This document shows positions 12,233 to 24,319 of a stretch of 64,000 nt of DNA, one piece after another. A model generated the notes under the pieces. That model had not been told where the DNA came from and made no database searches. It saw only the letters and a program-made list of their open reading frames with translations. Position 1 is the first letter of the stretch; every line of letters begins with the position of its first letter. This DNA is from Bradymonas sp963697525 (GTDB lineage: Bacteria; Myxococcota_A; Bradymonadia; Bradymonadales; Bradymonadaceae), in assembly GCA_963697525.1 (NCBI GenBank), contig OY969087.1:7192001-7256000 (forward strand), given 5' to 3'. The position numbers were made by a program, and so were the translations under genes.

Positions 12233-12778
12233 TTAGACCTCGGCCAAAATGCTGTCGCGCAGCCGCTCGATCTGGCTTTTGACCGACCCGTCGTAGACCA
12301 TGCTGCCGATGCGGGTGACCGCCCCGCCCAGCAGGGATTCGTCGATGTCGGCCTCCAACAGCACGTTCTTGCCGGTGATCTCACCCAGGGCGCGCTTGAT
12401 GTGGGCGCGTTGGGCGTCGTCGAGGGCCACGGCGCTGGTCAACCGGGCGCGCACGTTGCCGGCGCGCTGGTCGGCCATGCGGCCGAACGCGCTGGCGATC
12501 TGCGGCATGACCCGGAAGCGGTCGTTGTCCAGCAGCAGCAGCGCGAAGTTGATGACCATCTGATCCCACCCGCGCTTCTGGGCGATGGCGCGCACGATGG
12601 CGTGGCGCTCCTCCAGGCTGATGCTGGGGTTGAGCAGCGCCGTGCGAAAGGGCTTGCTCTGCGTATAGATCGCGGCCAACTCGTCGAGCTGGTCGCGCAA
12701 TTTCTCGTAGCTATTGTGCTCGACGCCGATGTCCATCATCGCCTGAGCATATCGTCTTGCTACCGGTTCGCCGGCCAT
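12233..12778 (-). CDS. atpH: ATP synthase delta subunit
   Basis: A 181-residue peripheral-stalk subunit joining F1 to the b subunits (OSCP family). The N-terminal ARRYAQAMMDIG-like start and the C-terminal GGAVTRIGSMVYDGSVKSQI match the family. AAGGAG lies 9 bases before the ATG. It is followed by atpA and preceded by atpF. Confidence 0.95.
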   Translation of the reverse strand: MAGEPVARRYAQAMMDIGVEHNSYEKLRDQLDELAAIYTQSKPFRTALLNPSISLEERHAIVRAIAQKRGWDQMVINFALLLLDNDRFRVMPQIASAFGRMADQRAGNVRARLTSAVALDDAQRAHIKRALGEITGKNVLLEADIDESLLGGAVTRIGSMVYDGSVKSQIERLRDSILAEV

Positions 12779-12829
12779 GGGGCTTACTCCTTGAGGGCGG
12801 GCCTTTCGGGGCGGGCCGCCGTCGCTTGG

Positions 12830-13447
12830 TTAGGCGGCACGCTCGGATTCGTCGCTTTCTTCCAGGGCGGACAACTCGCTGACGTAGTCGTCGACCAGGG
12901 CCTTTTGCTTGGCCGCGTCCAGCTTGCCGCGGGCGATGGTCTCGGCCATGCCCACGGCCATGTCGACGACCTGACGCTCCAGGTTGGCGATCGCCTTTTT
13001 GACCTCTTGATCGATGGTCACTTCGGCGTCGGCGCGCATCTTGTCGACCTGACGCTTGGCGTCCTCGACGATGCGCTTTTTCTCGCGCTCCCCCTGCTCG
13101 TGGTATTCTTCGAGCAGCTGTTTGCGCTCATCTTCCAGCGCGTCCAGCCGGGCGGTGTACTCCTCGAGGCGGGCCTCGGCTTCCTCGCGCAGACGACGCG
13201 CCTCGTCGAGATCCTTGATGAGCCGCTCGCGGCGGTTTTTGAAGAACTCGGAGATCGGGCGGGCGGCGAATTTATACAGCAGCCCGAAAAAGATCAGGAA
13301 GTTGATCAGGCTGGTGATCCACACCGCCCACGGGAAGCTGTGGACCTGGCCGGCCTCTTCGGCCGCGAACGCCGGCTCGACAAATAGCAGCACGGCGACG
13401 GCGACCAGCACGCCTACTTTAACGGAATTGGGGGCTCGGAATTTCAT
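12830..13447 (-). CDS. atpF: ATP synthase b subunit
   Basis: A 205-residue peripheral-stalk subunit. The start is at MKFRAP. It begins with a hydrophobic segment ending in AFAAEE, which looks like a cleavable signal peptide and is typical of b subunits in delta-type proteobacteria. A membrane helix (about residues 35-55, WITSLINFLIFFGLLYKF) and a long charged coiled coil rich in Glu, Arg and Lys follow. It lies between atpF' and atpH. The upstream in-frame codons of the longer ORF are not used. Confidence 0.9.
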   Translation of the reverse strand: MKFRAPNSVKVGVLVAVAVLLFVEPAFAAEEAGQVHSFPWAVWITSLINFLIFFGLLYKFAARPISEFFKNRRERLIKDLDEARRLREEAEARLEEYTARLDALEDERKQLLEEYHEQGEREKKRIVEDAKRQVDKMRADAEVTIDQEVKKAIANLERQVVDMAVGMAETIARGKLDAAKQKALVDDYVSELSALEESDESERAA

Positions 13448-13503
13448 CGTGTCAGCCTCTCGGGAACTCGCGTTCGTTACGACGTGGGCGGGCACGCCTT
13501 TGG

Positions 13504-13980
13504 TCAGCCAGGCAAAATACGGGCGACGATGGCATCGGCCAGCGTCTCGGCGCGCTGCTCGATGTCCGAGCGTGCCGAGTCCACCTTGGCCTGGATGCTG
13601 GCGCGCTCTTCTTGGAGCTTGCCCTGGATCTCTTCGCGGACCTCTTGGACCAGGTCGTTTTGCTCCTGGAGTCCCTGGTTGCGCAGGGACTCGCGCACGT
13701 CCTGGGCGTCACGGCGAGCCTGACGCATCTTCTCTTCGTATTCCTCGATGATCCGACCCGCGCGCGTTTCCATCTCTCCGGCTTCCTCGCGCGCGCCCTC
13801 CACACCATCCTGGCGAGCGTCGACCGCCTTTAAGTAGGGGCGAAACAGCACGAAGTGCAGGAAGATGAGCACGAACCAAAACAGCACCATCTGCACGATG
13901 ATGGTCCCATCGACGTCGATGGCAACCGCCACCACGGGCGCGATATGACTGGAGGCCAACAGGGCCATGGTGTTGAACAT
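13504..13980 (-). CDS. ATP synthase b' subunit
   Basis: A second, shorter b-type subunit of 158 residues, first gene of the operon. The N-terminal membrane helix (about residues 18-40, IIVQMVLFWFVLIFLHFVLF) is followed by a coiled coil of about 110 residues. It is distinct from the downstream b gene, so the stalk is probably a b/b' heterodimer as in phototrophs and many deltaproteobacteria. The start is MFNTMALL. No atpB (a) or atpE (c) gene lies upstream, so the membrane rotor parts must be encoded elsewhere. Confidence 0.9.
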   Translation of the reverse strand: MFNTMALLASSHIAPVVAVAIDVDGTIIVQMVLFWFVLIFLHFVLFRPYLKAVDARQDGVEGAREEAGEMETRAGRIIEEYEEKMRQARRDAQDVRESLRNQGLQEQNDLVQEVREEIQGKLQEERASIQAKVDSARSDIEQRAETLADAIVARILPG

Positions 13981-14346
13981 CACGGGCTCTCGGTATGAGA
14001 AAATCGACCAAGATGCAGCGTTTGCGCGCGTTTTCCGAGCAGGGCTGTGCACCCCCGAAAGAACGCGCGGCGGAACTAACACGGCGTCTTTATGGGTGTC
14101 AAGCTTTAGAGTCGCGCGATCGGGCGGGTCAATTCGGACGCATGGGAAGCTTTCCAGCGCGGTCGCCGCGCAGCCGCCACGACCGTTCGCAACGCACGGG
14201 ACGACGGACCTACTTGCATCCGACGATCAAACCACCCGCAAGCGCGCAAATTCCCACCCAAACCCAATGTGTTATGTGGTCCCGCATGGCTCTTTGATGT
14301 GAGGACGCACCCGCGGGTTGGCTCCGCGAGAGGCAGCGCCGGGCGG
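13981..14346. other. Intergenic region upstream of the atp operon
   Basis: 366 bases with no gene. It holds a candidate minus-strand promoter for atp (14075-14102). The remainder is GC-rich and I see nothing else in it. Confidence 0.5.
14075..14102 (-). promoter_or_regulatory. Candidate sigma70-type promoter for the atp operon
   Basis: A perfect -35 box TTGACA (minus strand, bases 14102-14097) lies about 115 bases before the first atp gene. The -10 region is weak (TGTTAG or TTAGTT, at a spacing of 15-17). The match is suggestive only. Confidence 0.3.
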
Positions 14347-15876
14347 CTAAAAGCGGAGGGTCGCCGCCACCCGCGCCCCGTGGGGCGACAACCCGACCAC
14401 CCACGCCGTGGTGGCGGGCTCTTCGTGAGCCGCCAGCCGGTATCCCCCCCACCCAGCGATCCCCAGCCCGACGGCCAGGCCCGTCGCCGACAGGGCATAG
14501 ACCGTGTTCAGTTGGGTCTTGGCCGAACCGAATTCATCGGCGTTGGCGAAGTGAACCGCGGGCACTCCCTCGCATTCCCCGGGGGCGGTTTGGGCGGTAG
14601 AATCGGGGGAACATCGAAGCTCGTCGGCGCGTCCCATGGCCGCGTACAAACCCCAGCCGCTCAGCGCCGTCAGCGCCACGCCTCCCGAGACCATCGACCA
14701 AGATACCCAATCGATGTGCGCGGGCAGCGACGCCGCGCTTGAATCGGTCCCGTCCGTCGATTCGCCCCCGCGGTAGTCCATCATCACCCGGCTGAGCATA
14801 TGGCTCACGGTGCTCTTGTCGGCGCGATCGCTCCACTCGGCGGCCCCATCGGCGCGAACGTGAACCAACACCACCGAATCCGGCGCCTTGTCGGCGTCGG
14901 CGTCGGCCACGCCCAGAACCCGCGGGACTTTCGCCCAAAAGGAGAGCATCTCCAGATAATGCTCGGCGAGCTTGCGGTGGCGGAAGCCCGCGTTGGGCAT
15001 CTGATAATCCAGCGGGTTCTGAGGGGCGATGGGGACCACTTGTGTTCGCCCCTTGTGGGCTTCGACACGCCACAGCGGCGCCTCGCCGCTGCCGCACTCC
15101 ATGGTCACGAAATACGGCTCGCCGGCCGCCACCGCGAAGGCGTGCTCGTCGACCACCGTGCCGTTGACCTGCGCCTGGCAGCCGTCGCCGGCGATCATCT
15201 GAATCTGCAGTCGCGCCCTGGCCTTGGCCATCTCCTCGCGCTGAGACTTCAGCAACTGAGCAACCGGCGGCGGCACCGAGTTTGCCCGGGCATTAAAGCC
15301 GGGAAACGTCTGCACCAGCGCCCGCGCGAGTCGGCGCGCGTCGTCCATGCGGTGCAAATTGCGATAGGCGCGGATCATGACCAGGCCCGCCTCGAAGACC
15401 TGCCGGGCGAAATCCGGGCGTCGCGCCAAGATCTCCGGATACGCCATGCCCAGGTTGAACGCCGGCGTCAGGATTTTGAGGGCGTCGTCATTGCCCTTGT
15501 AGAAGAACTTCTCGATGCCATCGCCGATGCGCGTGGTCAGCCCGACGAATTGCGCCGACACCCGCGCCGGCGGGCGCGGCACCAGCCGCGAGGCCATCAG
15601 CCGACGCAGCCGCTCCTCGCCGATGACCTCGTAGCCATCGGCGTCCAGCAGACTCAACAGCGTCTGCATCACCGATCCCGACCGCGCGCCCTCGCCCAGC
15701 GCGACCACCGCCACCCGGCGTTTGGCCGCCGGCGCCGACTCGCTGGTCGCCGCCGCATCGGGCTGCGCATCCGGCGCCGGGGCTTGCTGGGCAAACCCGC
15801 GCGCCGGAGTCACGAGGGCGACGGCGAACAGAAAAGCGGCGACTAACGCGCTGTCGTTCCATTGCTGCATCGTCAC
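14347..15876 (-). CDS. Exported protein of unknown function with C-terminal two-helix module
   Basis: A 509-residue protein. The GTG start has AAGGAGG five bases upstream. A signal peptide (FAVALVTPARGFAQQ) and an Ala/Pro linker lead into KRRVAVVALGEG, which looks like the first strand of a Rossmann-like or GLUG-type domain. The middle (about 150-330) is unrecognised, with a helical region and a PEGA-like stretch (ARLQIQMIAGDGCQAQVNG). Near the C-terminus a hydrophobic helix (about 390-410), a loop with two cysteines (about 30 residues apart) and a second helix ending GWGGYRL precede a final beta strand. The same module ends the protein at 19871-20656. It probably acts at the cell envelope; no function can be named. 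Confidence 0.6.
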   Translation of the reverse strand: MTMQQWNDSALVAAFLFAVALVTPARGFAQQAPAPDAQPDAAATSESAPAAKRRVAVVALGEGARSGSVMQTLLSLLDADGYEVIGEERLRRLMASRLVPRPPARVSAQFVGLTTRIGDGIEKFFYKGNDDALKILTPAFNLGMAYPEILARRPDFARQVFEAGLVMIRAYRNLHRMDDARRLARALVQTFPGFNARANSVPPPVAQLLKSQREEMAKARARLQIQMIAGDGCQAQVNGTVVDEHAFAVAAGEPYFVTMECGSGEAPLWRVEAHKGRTQVVPIAPQNPLDYQMPNAGFRHRKLAEHYLEMLSFWAKVPRVLGVADADADKAPDSVVLVHVRADGAAEWSDRADKSTVSHMLSRVMMDYRGGESTDGTDSSAASLPAHIDWVSWSMVSGGVALTALSGWGLYAAMGRADELRCSPDSTAQTAPGECEGVPAVHFANADEFGSAKTQLNTVYALSATGLAVGLGIAGWGGYRLAAHEEPATTAWVVGLSPHGARVAATLRF

Positions 15877-16344
15877 AATGCCCTCCTTGGACTCGAAACG
15901 GCCCGCACGGCGTCAGACCGCCGGGATGCCTTCAATCACGGAAAATCTTCCCATGTGGAATCACCGAGCTCCTTCGCTTTTCGAGGCCGCCCACGGCCTC
16001 GCGCCTTGCGACCTCGTAAAGCAACCACTTTGCTTCACGCCGCGGGCTTCTTCCCCTCGGGGAAGTGCCTCGCGCGCAGTCACAGCGCGAGGCGATGGGG
16101 GTCCTCGAACACCAAAGAACGACTGCGAAAACACCCGAGTAGAATCACGGAGTTCCTTGCGAAAAGTTCGGGCGCCGCGACAAGGTCGGGCCGCGGGTCT
16201 CCGGCCCGCCGCGGGCGTCTCCGACCCCGCCTCGCGTGTTCCCGCGCGGCTGGAGCCGCGACACGTTCGGGGCCCCGGAGGGACCCCGGCGGTCGAGACG
16301 ACCGCGCCCCGCACTGTTTTCGCGAACACGCTCCGTGCATCAAT
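15877..16344. other. Intergenic region with imperfect direct repeat
   Basis: 468 bases without a credible gene. An imperfect repeat starting GAATCAC-GAG-TCCTT occurs at about 15957 and 16145, and a small hairpin TTCCCC/GGGGAA lies near 16048. Otherwise it is GC-rich low-complexity sequence. Confidence 0.5.
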
Positions 16345-17499
16345 TCAGCTTCCCCCACCACAATAGTCGGTGTTGCCCGGCGCGCTACCGCAGCTGGTGC
16401 TACCAGGGCATTGGGTGGACAGGTCGCACGAATACGTACAGCGATTTGAAGCAAGCCCCACCTGCTCGCAGCGCGCGTCATCCGTGCCGCTAAGGCCACA
16501 CTCGCCGTCCGAACTACAGGTCTTACTCGCCTTGAGATCCAAAACCGCCGCGCAGGTGGTCAATGATTCCGCTATCCCGCAGTAGTCTTCAGCGGCCGCC
16601 CCGGACAGGCTCATCCGATTGATCGCCGAGTAGTAGGGCTGGTTACACCCCGTCGAAGCAATCTTCAGGCAATACCCATCGGGCAAGTCCGTGCCCTGAA
16701 ACTTCATCGGGATGCATCGGTGGTCCTGGACGCATTCGCTGTCGGCCTTGCACGGCTCGCAGGTGCCTACGCTGTGCACCGGCGTTTGTGTGCAGGTGTT
16801 GGTCGCCGGGTCGCAGGAGTTTCCAGCGCACGCGCTCTCGTCGTCGACGGTGCACGCCACGCATACCCCGCTCGCCGCGCTGGTGTCGCACAGCGTCGTC
16901 CCGCTCAGGTGGCTGCAGTCGTCGTTGGTGGTGCAGGCCGTGCAGGTATTCGTCGCGGTGTCGCATAGCGAGGCCGACGGGTCGGTGCAGTCGGCGTTGG
17001 TCTTGCACTCGACGCAGGTGTTGTCGTCGGCGCACACTCCGTCGGTGCAGTCGCCGTCGCTCAAACACTCCACGCAGGTGTTCGCGTCGGTGTCGCACAC
17101 CCCGCCCGAGCAGTCGGCGTCGACCAGGCACTCCACACAGGCGTTCGCGTCGGTGTCGCATACCCCGTCGGTGCAGTCCCCGTCGCCCGCGCACTCCACG
17201 CACGTATGGTCGTCGGCGCACACCCCTTGCGCGCACTGGCCATCGTCGGTGCACGCCACGCACTCGCCGCTGGTCTCGTCGCAATACGGCGTCGGCGCCG
17301 CACACGCGCCCCCGCAGGGCCTCACGTCCGGGCTCGCATCCACGCCCGTATCCACAGCCACATCGCCCGACGAGCCGCCGTCGGTGGCGTCGGTGGCGGC
17401 TGCGTCGACCTGCGTCTGATAACTGGTGCCCTGATCGAAGCACGCGCTTAGACAGATGCTCGACAGAAACAACAGCGATATCGCTCTGACAACTCGCAT
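16345..17499 (-). CDS. Cys-rich lipoprotein, tandem copy A
   Basis: A 384-residue surface lipoprotein. The signal peptide ends in the lipobox LSAC (start MRVVRAIS). A Thr/Ala/Asp-rich spacer and about eight repeats of roughly 22 residues follow, of the form CVEC-x-x-D-x-D-C-x-x-GVCDTDAN. A Cys-containing C-terminal domain of about 130 residues completes it. Such repeats are common in myxobacterial and bradymonad secreted proteins, and the cysteines presumably form disulfides. Its ATG overlaps the stop of copy B (TGATG), so the three copies are translationally coupled. Over the repeat region copies A, B and C are nearly identical with a period of 1154 bases, while the last ~30 residues differ. 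It is the last gene of the array. Confidence 0.8.
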   Translation of the reverse strand: MRVVRAISLLFLSSICLSACFDQGTSYQTQVDAAATDATDGGSSGDVAVDTGVDASPDVRPCGGACAAPTPYCDETSGECVACTDDGQCAQGVCADDHTCVECAGDGDCTDGVCDTDANACVECLVDADCSGGVCDTDANTCVECLSDGDCTDGVCADDNTCVECKTNADCTDPSASLCDTATNTCTACTTNDDCSHLSGTTLCDTSAASGVCVACTVDDESACAGNSCDPATNTCTQTPVHSVGTCEPCKADSECVQDHRCIPMKFQGTDLPDGYCLKIASTGCNQPYYSAINRMSLSGAAAEDYCGIAESLTTCAAVLDLKASKTCSSDGECGLSGTDDARCEQVGLASNRCTYSCDLSTQCPGSTSCGSAPGNTDYCGGGS

Positions 17500-19653
17500 C
17501 ACAGCCCCCCGCCGCAATAGTCGGTGTTGCCGGGCGCGCTGCCGCAGTTGGTGCCGACTGTGCACTGACTACTTTGACCGCACGAATACGTGCAGCGATT
17601 TGAAGCAAGCCCCACCTGCTCGCAGCGCCCGTCATCCGTGCCGCTAAGGCCACAGTCGCCGTCCGAACTACAGGTCTTACTCGCCTTGAGATCCAAAACC
17701 GCCGCGCAGGTGGTCAATGATTCCGCTATCCCGCAGTAGTCTTCAGCGGCCGCCCCGGACAGGCTCATCCGATTGATCGCCGAGTAGTAGGGCTGGTTAC
17801 ACCCCGTCGAAGCAATCTTCAGGCAATACCCATCGGGCAAGTCCGTGCCCTGAAACTTCATCGGGATGCATCGGTGGTCCTGGACGCATTCGCTGTCGGC
17901 CTTGCACGGCTCGCAGGTGCCTACGCTGTGCACCGGCGTTTGTGTGCAGGTGTTGGTCGCCGGGTCGCAGGAGTTTCCAGCGCACGCGCTCTCGTCGTCG
18001 ACGGTGCACTCCACGCATACCCCGCTGGCGGCGCTGGTGTCGCACAGCGTCGTCCCGCTCAGGTGGCTGCAGTCGTCGTTGGTGGTGCAGGCCGTGCAGG
18101 TATTCGTGACGGTGTCGCATAGCGAGGCCGACGGGTCGGTGCAGTCGGCGTTGGTCTTGCATTCGACGCAGGTGTTGTCGTCGGCGCACACTCTGTCGGT
18201 GCAGTCGCCGTCGCTCAAACACTCCACGCAGGTGTTCGCGTCGGTGTCGCACACCCCGCCCGAGCAGTCGGCGTCGACCAGGCACTCCACGCAGGCGTTC
18301 GCGTCGGTGTCGCATACCCCGTCGGTGCAGTCCCCATCGCCCACGCACTCCACGCACGTATGGTCGTCGGCGCACACCCCTTGCGCGCACTGGCCATCGT
18401 CGGTGCACGCCACGCACTCGCCGCTGGTCTCGTCGCAATACGGCGTCGGCGCCGCACACGCGCCTCCGCAGGGCCCCACGTCCGGGCTCGCATCCACGCC
18501 CGCATCCACAGCCACGTCGCCCGGCGAGCCGCCGTCGGTGGCGCCGGTGGCGGCCGCGTCGACCTGCGTCTGATAACTGGTGCCCTGATCGAAGCACGCG
18601 GTTACACATATGCTCGACAGGAACAACAGCGATATCGCTCTGACAACTCGCATCACAGCCCCCCACCACAATAGTCGGTACCGACCGAGGCATCACCGCA
18701 CGCGCGAGTAGACGGGCACTCATCCGAAGTCGAGCACGAATACGTGCAGCGGTTAGAAGCAAGTCCCACCTGCTCGCAGCGCCCGTCATCCGTGCCGCTA
18801 AGGCCGCAGTCATCACTTGAGCTACAGCTCTTGCCCGCCTTGAGATCCAACACCGCCGCGCAGGTGGTCAATGATTCCGCTATCCCGCAGTAGTCTTCAG
18901 CGGCCACCCCGGACAGGCTCACCCGATTGATCGCCGAGTAGTAGGGCTGGTTACACCCCGTCGAAGCAATCTTCAGGCAATACCCATCGGGCAAGTCCGT
19001 GCCCTGAAACTTCATCGGGATGCATCGGTGGTCCTGGACGCATTCGCTGTCGGCCTTGCACGGCTCGCAAGTGCCCACGCTGTGCACGGGGGTGTGCGTG
19101 CAGGTGTTGGTCGCCGGGTCGCAGGAGTTTCCAGCGCACGCGCTCTCGTCGTCGACGGTGCACGCCACGCATACCCCGCTGGCGGCGCTGGTGTCGCACA
19201 GCGTCGTCCCGCTCAGGTGGCTGCAGTCGTCGTTGGTGGTGCAGGCCGTGCAGGTATTCGTGACGGTGTCGCATAGCGAGGCCGACGGGTCGGTGCAGTC
19301 GGCGTTGGTCTTGCATTCGACGCAGGTGTTGTCGTCGGCGCACACTCTGTCGGTGCAGTCGCCGTCGCTCAAACACTCCACGCAGGTGTTCGCGTCGGTG
19401 TCGCACACCCCGCCCGAGCAGTCGGCGTCGACCAGGCACTCCACGCAGGCGTTCGCGTCGGTGTCGCATACCCCGTCGGTGCAGTCCCCATCGCCCACGC
19501 ACTCCACGCACGTATGGTCGTCGGCGCACACCCCTTGCGCGCACTGGCCATCGTCGGTGCACGCCACGCACTCGCCGCTGGTCTCGTCGCAATACGGCGT
19601 CGGCGCCGCGCACGCGCCCCCGCAGGGCCCCACGTCCGGGCTCGCATCCACGC
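16560..19653 (-). repeat. Three near-identical direct repeats, period 1154 bp
   Basis: The segments at about 16560-17345, 17714-18499 and 18868-19653 are nearly identical. They cover most of the three lipoprotein genes. The exact spacing of 1154 bases, checked at one shared decamer in all three copies, indicates tandem duplication of one gene-length unit. Confidence 0.92.
17499..18653 (-). CDS. Cys-rich lipoprotein, tandem copy B
   Basis: A 384-residue paralogue of the neighbouring copies. Its signal peptide (lipobox VTAC) is almost that of copy A, but several substitutions in the repeats (for example DRVC in place of DGVC) are shared with copy C. It is therefore a mosaic of the two neighbours, as expected after unequal crossing-over or gene conversion. 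Its start codon overlaps the stop of copy C by one base (TGATG). The C-terminal tail (CGQSSQCTVGTNC) is its own. Function unknown; probably exposed on the outer membrane. Confidence 0.8.
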   Translation of the reverse strand: MRVVRAISLLFLSSICVTACFDQGTSYQTQVDAAATGATDGGSPGDVAVDAGVDASPDVGPCGGACAAPTPYCDETSGECVACTDDGQCAQGVCADDHTCVECVGDGDCTDGVCDTDANACVECLVDADCSGGVCDTDANTCVECLSDGDCTDRVCADDNTCVECKTNADCTDPSASLCDTVTNTCTACTTNDDCSHLSGTTLCDTSAASGVCVECTVDDESACAGNSCDPATNTCTQTPVHSVGTCEPCKADSECVQDHRCIPMKFQGTDLPDGYCLKIASTGCNQPYYSAINRMSLSGAAAEDYCGIAESLTTCAAVLDLKASKTCSSDGDCGLSGTDDGRCEQVGLASNRCTYSCGQSSQCTVGTNCGSAPGNTDYCGGGL

Positions 19654-19819
19654 CCGTATCCACGGCCACGTCGCCCGGCGACCCGCCGTCGGTGGCTACA
19701 TCGGCACCGGCGTCGTCAGCCGGAGTATTCGTCTGCGGGTATTCGGGTTTGGAGCTGCAAGCGACGGTGAGCAGCACCGCGGACAACAGCATCAGGCCTG
19801 GCACAGAAAGCACTTTCAT
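18653..19819 (-). CDS. Cys-rich lipoprotein, tandem copy C
   Basis: A 388-residue paralogue and the first gene of the coupled array. It has a different signal peptide (start MKVLSVPG, lipobox TVAC), and GGAG lies about 11 bases before the ATG. From the Asp-rich spacer onward it matches copies A and B almost exactly until the last ~45 residues, which differ (CSTSDECPSTRAC). The upstream region carries the ACTCGATC octamer array. The array could supply antigenic or ligand-binding variety at the surface, but no binding partner can be named from sequence. Confidence 0.8.
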   Translation of the reverse strand: MKVLSVPGLMLLSAVLLTVACSSKPEYPQTNTPADDAGADVATDGGSPGDVAVDTGVDASPDVGPCGGACAAPTPYCDETSGECVACTDDGQCAQGVCADDHTCVECVGDGDCTDGVCDTDANACVECLVDADCSGGVCDTDANTCVECLSDGDCTDRVCADDNTCVECKTNADCTDPSASLCDTVTNTCTACTTNDDCSHLSGTTLCDTSAASGVCVACTVDDESACAGNSCDPATNTCTHTPVHSVGTCEPCKADSECVQDHRCIPMKFQGTDLPDGYCLKIASTGCNQPYYSAINRVSLSGVAAEDYCGIAESLTTCAAVLDLKAGKSCSSSDDCGLSGTDDGRCEQVGLASNRCTYSCSTSDECPSTRACGDASVGTDYCGGGL

Positions 19820-19836
19820 TTCAGTCGCTCCATTTC

Positions 19837-19869
19837 TCAATCACTCGATCACTCGATCACTCGATCACT
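19837..19869 (+). repeat. 8-bp tandem array, unit ACTCGATC
   Basis: About four units, filling the gap between the lipoprotein array and the upstream minus-strand gene. It ends two bases before that gene's stop codon. Confidence 0.9.
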
Positions 19870-19870
19870 G

Positions 19871-20656
19871 TCAAAAATGCCAGCTCAACTGCACCTGCAT
19901 GCCCCCTTCGGGCCGTGGTCCCACGTCCCATGCCACCGATCGCGAGGCGGAAGGCGCCGGGGTCTCGCTGGCGGGAAACAGCAGCCGATAGGCCCCGTAG
20001 CCCGCGGCGACGGCGCCCACGGCGAGCAGCGATCCCCCGAGGATGCGATAGGTATCGACCCGACCCATTCGACGGTCGAATTGGGCGCGGGAGAGCTGCG
20101 CGGGCGCGTCGACGCCGGCGCAGTCGGTGCGTTGGCTGTCGGGATAGATCCCCGAGCAGCGAACTTCGGTGAGGTCCGATTCAGCGAGCAGAAGAAGAGT
20201 GACTCCGCCCCCTGCAGCGACTGCGCCAGAGCCGATCAAGGTCCATGCGATGTAGTCTGGCCCCTCTGATCTAGCCGTCGACGCATGGTCGGTCAAGTCG
20301 TCGTCGGTCGACGCGCGGGCCTCCTCGAGTCTCTGCTCAAGCGCGGTGAGGTCGCCCACCCCGGGCTGGCCGGCGAGCTTCTTTCGACGCTTTTTGAGCA
20401 GGCGAAGCGCCCGGTCCGTGTCGCCCATGGCCTCGAGGACGAGGATGCGCTGGTAGATGTAGCGCGGTTTGTGGTCCTTGTAGATCGCCAGATCCAACAG
20501 GTCGAGGGCGCGCTGGTAGTGGTGATGCTCGAACGCAACCACCGAATCCTCGTAGATCTGTTGTGGAGTCTTGGTCGGCGGCTGCGCCTGGGCCGTCGGT
20601 AGCACGGCGAGCCAGACCAGCGTCGTCACCAACGATACGAGCAACAATCGATTCAT
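19871..20656 (-). CDS. Exported protein with TPR-like helices and C-terminal two-helix module
   Basis: A 261-residue protein. The signal peptide ends AQAQPP. Residues about 30-110 resemble two or three tetratricopeptide-like helix pairs (YEDSVVAFEHHHYQRALDLL, then YIYQRILVLEAMGDTDRALR). The C-terminal half has a hydrophobic helix, a loop with two cysteines (VRCSGI and DCAGV), a second helix ending GYGAYRL, and a closing strand. This module matches the end of the protein at 14347-15876. GAGG lies 9 bases before the ATG; a GTG one codon earlier is an alternative start. It heads the minus-strand group with the Cys-rich lipoproteins and may act with them at the envelope. Confidence 0.6.
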   Translation of the reverse strand: MNRLLLVSLVTTLVWLAVLPTAQAQPPTKTPQQIYEDSVVAFEHHHYQRALDLLDLAIYKDHKPRYIYQRILVLEAMGDTDRALRLLKKRRKKLAGQPGVGDLTALEQRLEEARASTDDDLTDHASTARSEGPDYIAWTLIGSGAVAAGGGVTLLLLAESDLTEVRCSGIYPDSQRTDCAGVDAPAQLSRAQFDRRMGRVDTYRILGGSLLAVGAVAAGYGAYRLLFPASETPAPSASRSVAWDVGPRPEGGMQVQLSWHF

Positions 20657-21222
20657 CACGTCGATCCTCGGGTGTGGCGTGGTTGTGTTGTCCTCCCATT
20701 ATGGTTTTCGGCAGAAACCGCCGAATCGTTGCGTACTTTTTTGGCGACGACGACTCGAAGAGCGCCCGGAACGACCACTAACCCCCTGATATTAAATTCC
20801 TTTTTGGGATACCAGCAAAACGAAGAAAATTTTAAAGACGGGCTCGATTTCTGTTTGATCGCGCGGGCACTTATCCAAAGGTGCGCGGAATCATCGGTCT
20901 ACTTCTTGACCCTGCCGGGAGGTTGCGCCATGTTATTGGGCGTTTGTGGCGGCGGCCCCACGACGCGCCGCCGAGTGTTTGTTGAAATACGACGATTTTT
21001 CATCTCCCATCGGCAGGCATCGAGGCCACCAGGCCATGAATCAACGCGCGCCAGCCATTCCCGAGCACATCGCCGCCGGAAATAGTCGGAACCATCCCTT
21101 GTTTATGAGTCGCCCGCTCGCCTCGCGTGCGGGCGTTGTCCTGTGGACGAGATGGGACGAGAAATCCAAGCGCCAAATCCAGTAATTGTTCGACTCCGCT
21201 ATCACCAAAGAGAACAAAGGCC
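20657..21222. other. Divergent intergenic region upstream of sucA
   Basis: 566 bases, clearly richer in A+T around 20770-20860 than the surrounding sequence, so probably a regulatory region. No gene in it is convincing. A possible promoter for sucA (TTGACC near 20906) is too weak to call. Confidence 0.45.
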
Positions 21223-24090
<2,868 letters not shown>

Positions 24091-24230
24091 TTGGGATGTG
24101 GTTGGCGTGATTGGTTATTCAGGCCCCCTCTACCGCGAGCTGTACGGCGCGCGAGTCGGAGGGGGTCCCCAATAACCGACCACCTTGCTTTCCGTCGAAC
24201 CGCAATCGCCCCGCCCCACCGCCTATCCAC

Positions 24231-24319
24231 AGGTTCGCTCAGCGATTGGGCCTCAGATCTTTTTCGCAGTTAGCGCCCCCGCGTGGCTTGTCCCGCGGGA
24301 CGCCTAGATCGGAGGCTAG
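24231..24319 (+). repeat. Dispersed repeat, copy 1, left half (interrupted by IS)
   Basis: An ~89-bp segment starting AGGTTCGCTC, containing the 12-bp palindrome GTCCCGCGGGAC and ending at CTAG. It is nearly identical to 26759-26849 and 63250-63338. The IS1182-like element enters at its terminal CTAG, and the right half of the repeat resumes at 26427. Confidence 0.9.

Noticed and set aside
16712..17419. Ser/His-rich plus-strand frames repeated in each lipoprotein copy
   Set aside because: They occur three times because the sense genes are tandem duplicates; the lipobox and Cys repeats identify the minus strand as coding.
20906..20936. sigma70 promoter for sucA (TTGACC with TGTTAT)
   Set aside because: Spacing of 19 and a poor -10 match; too weak to list.
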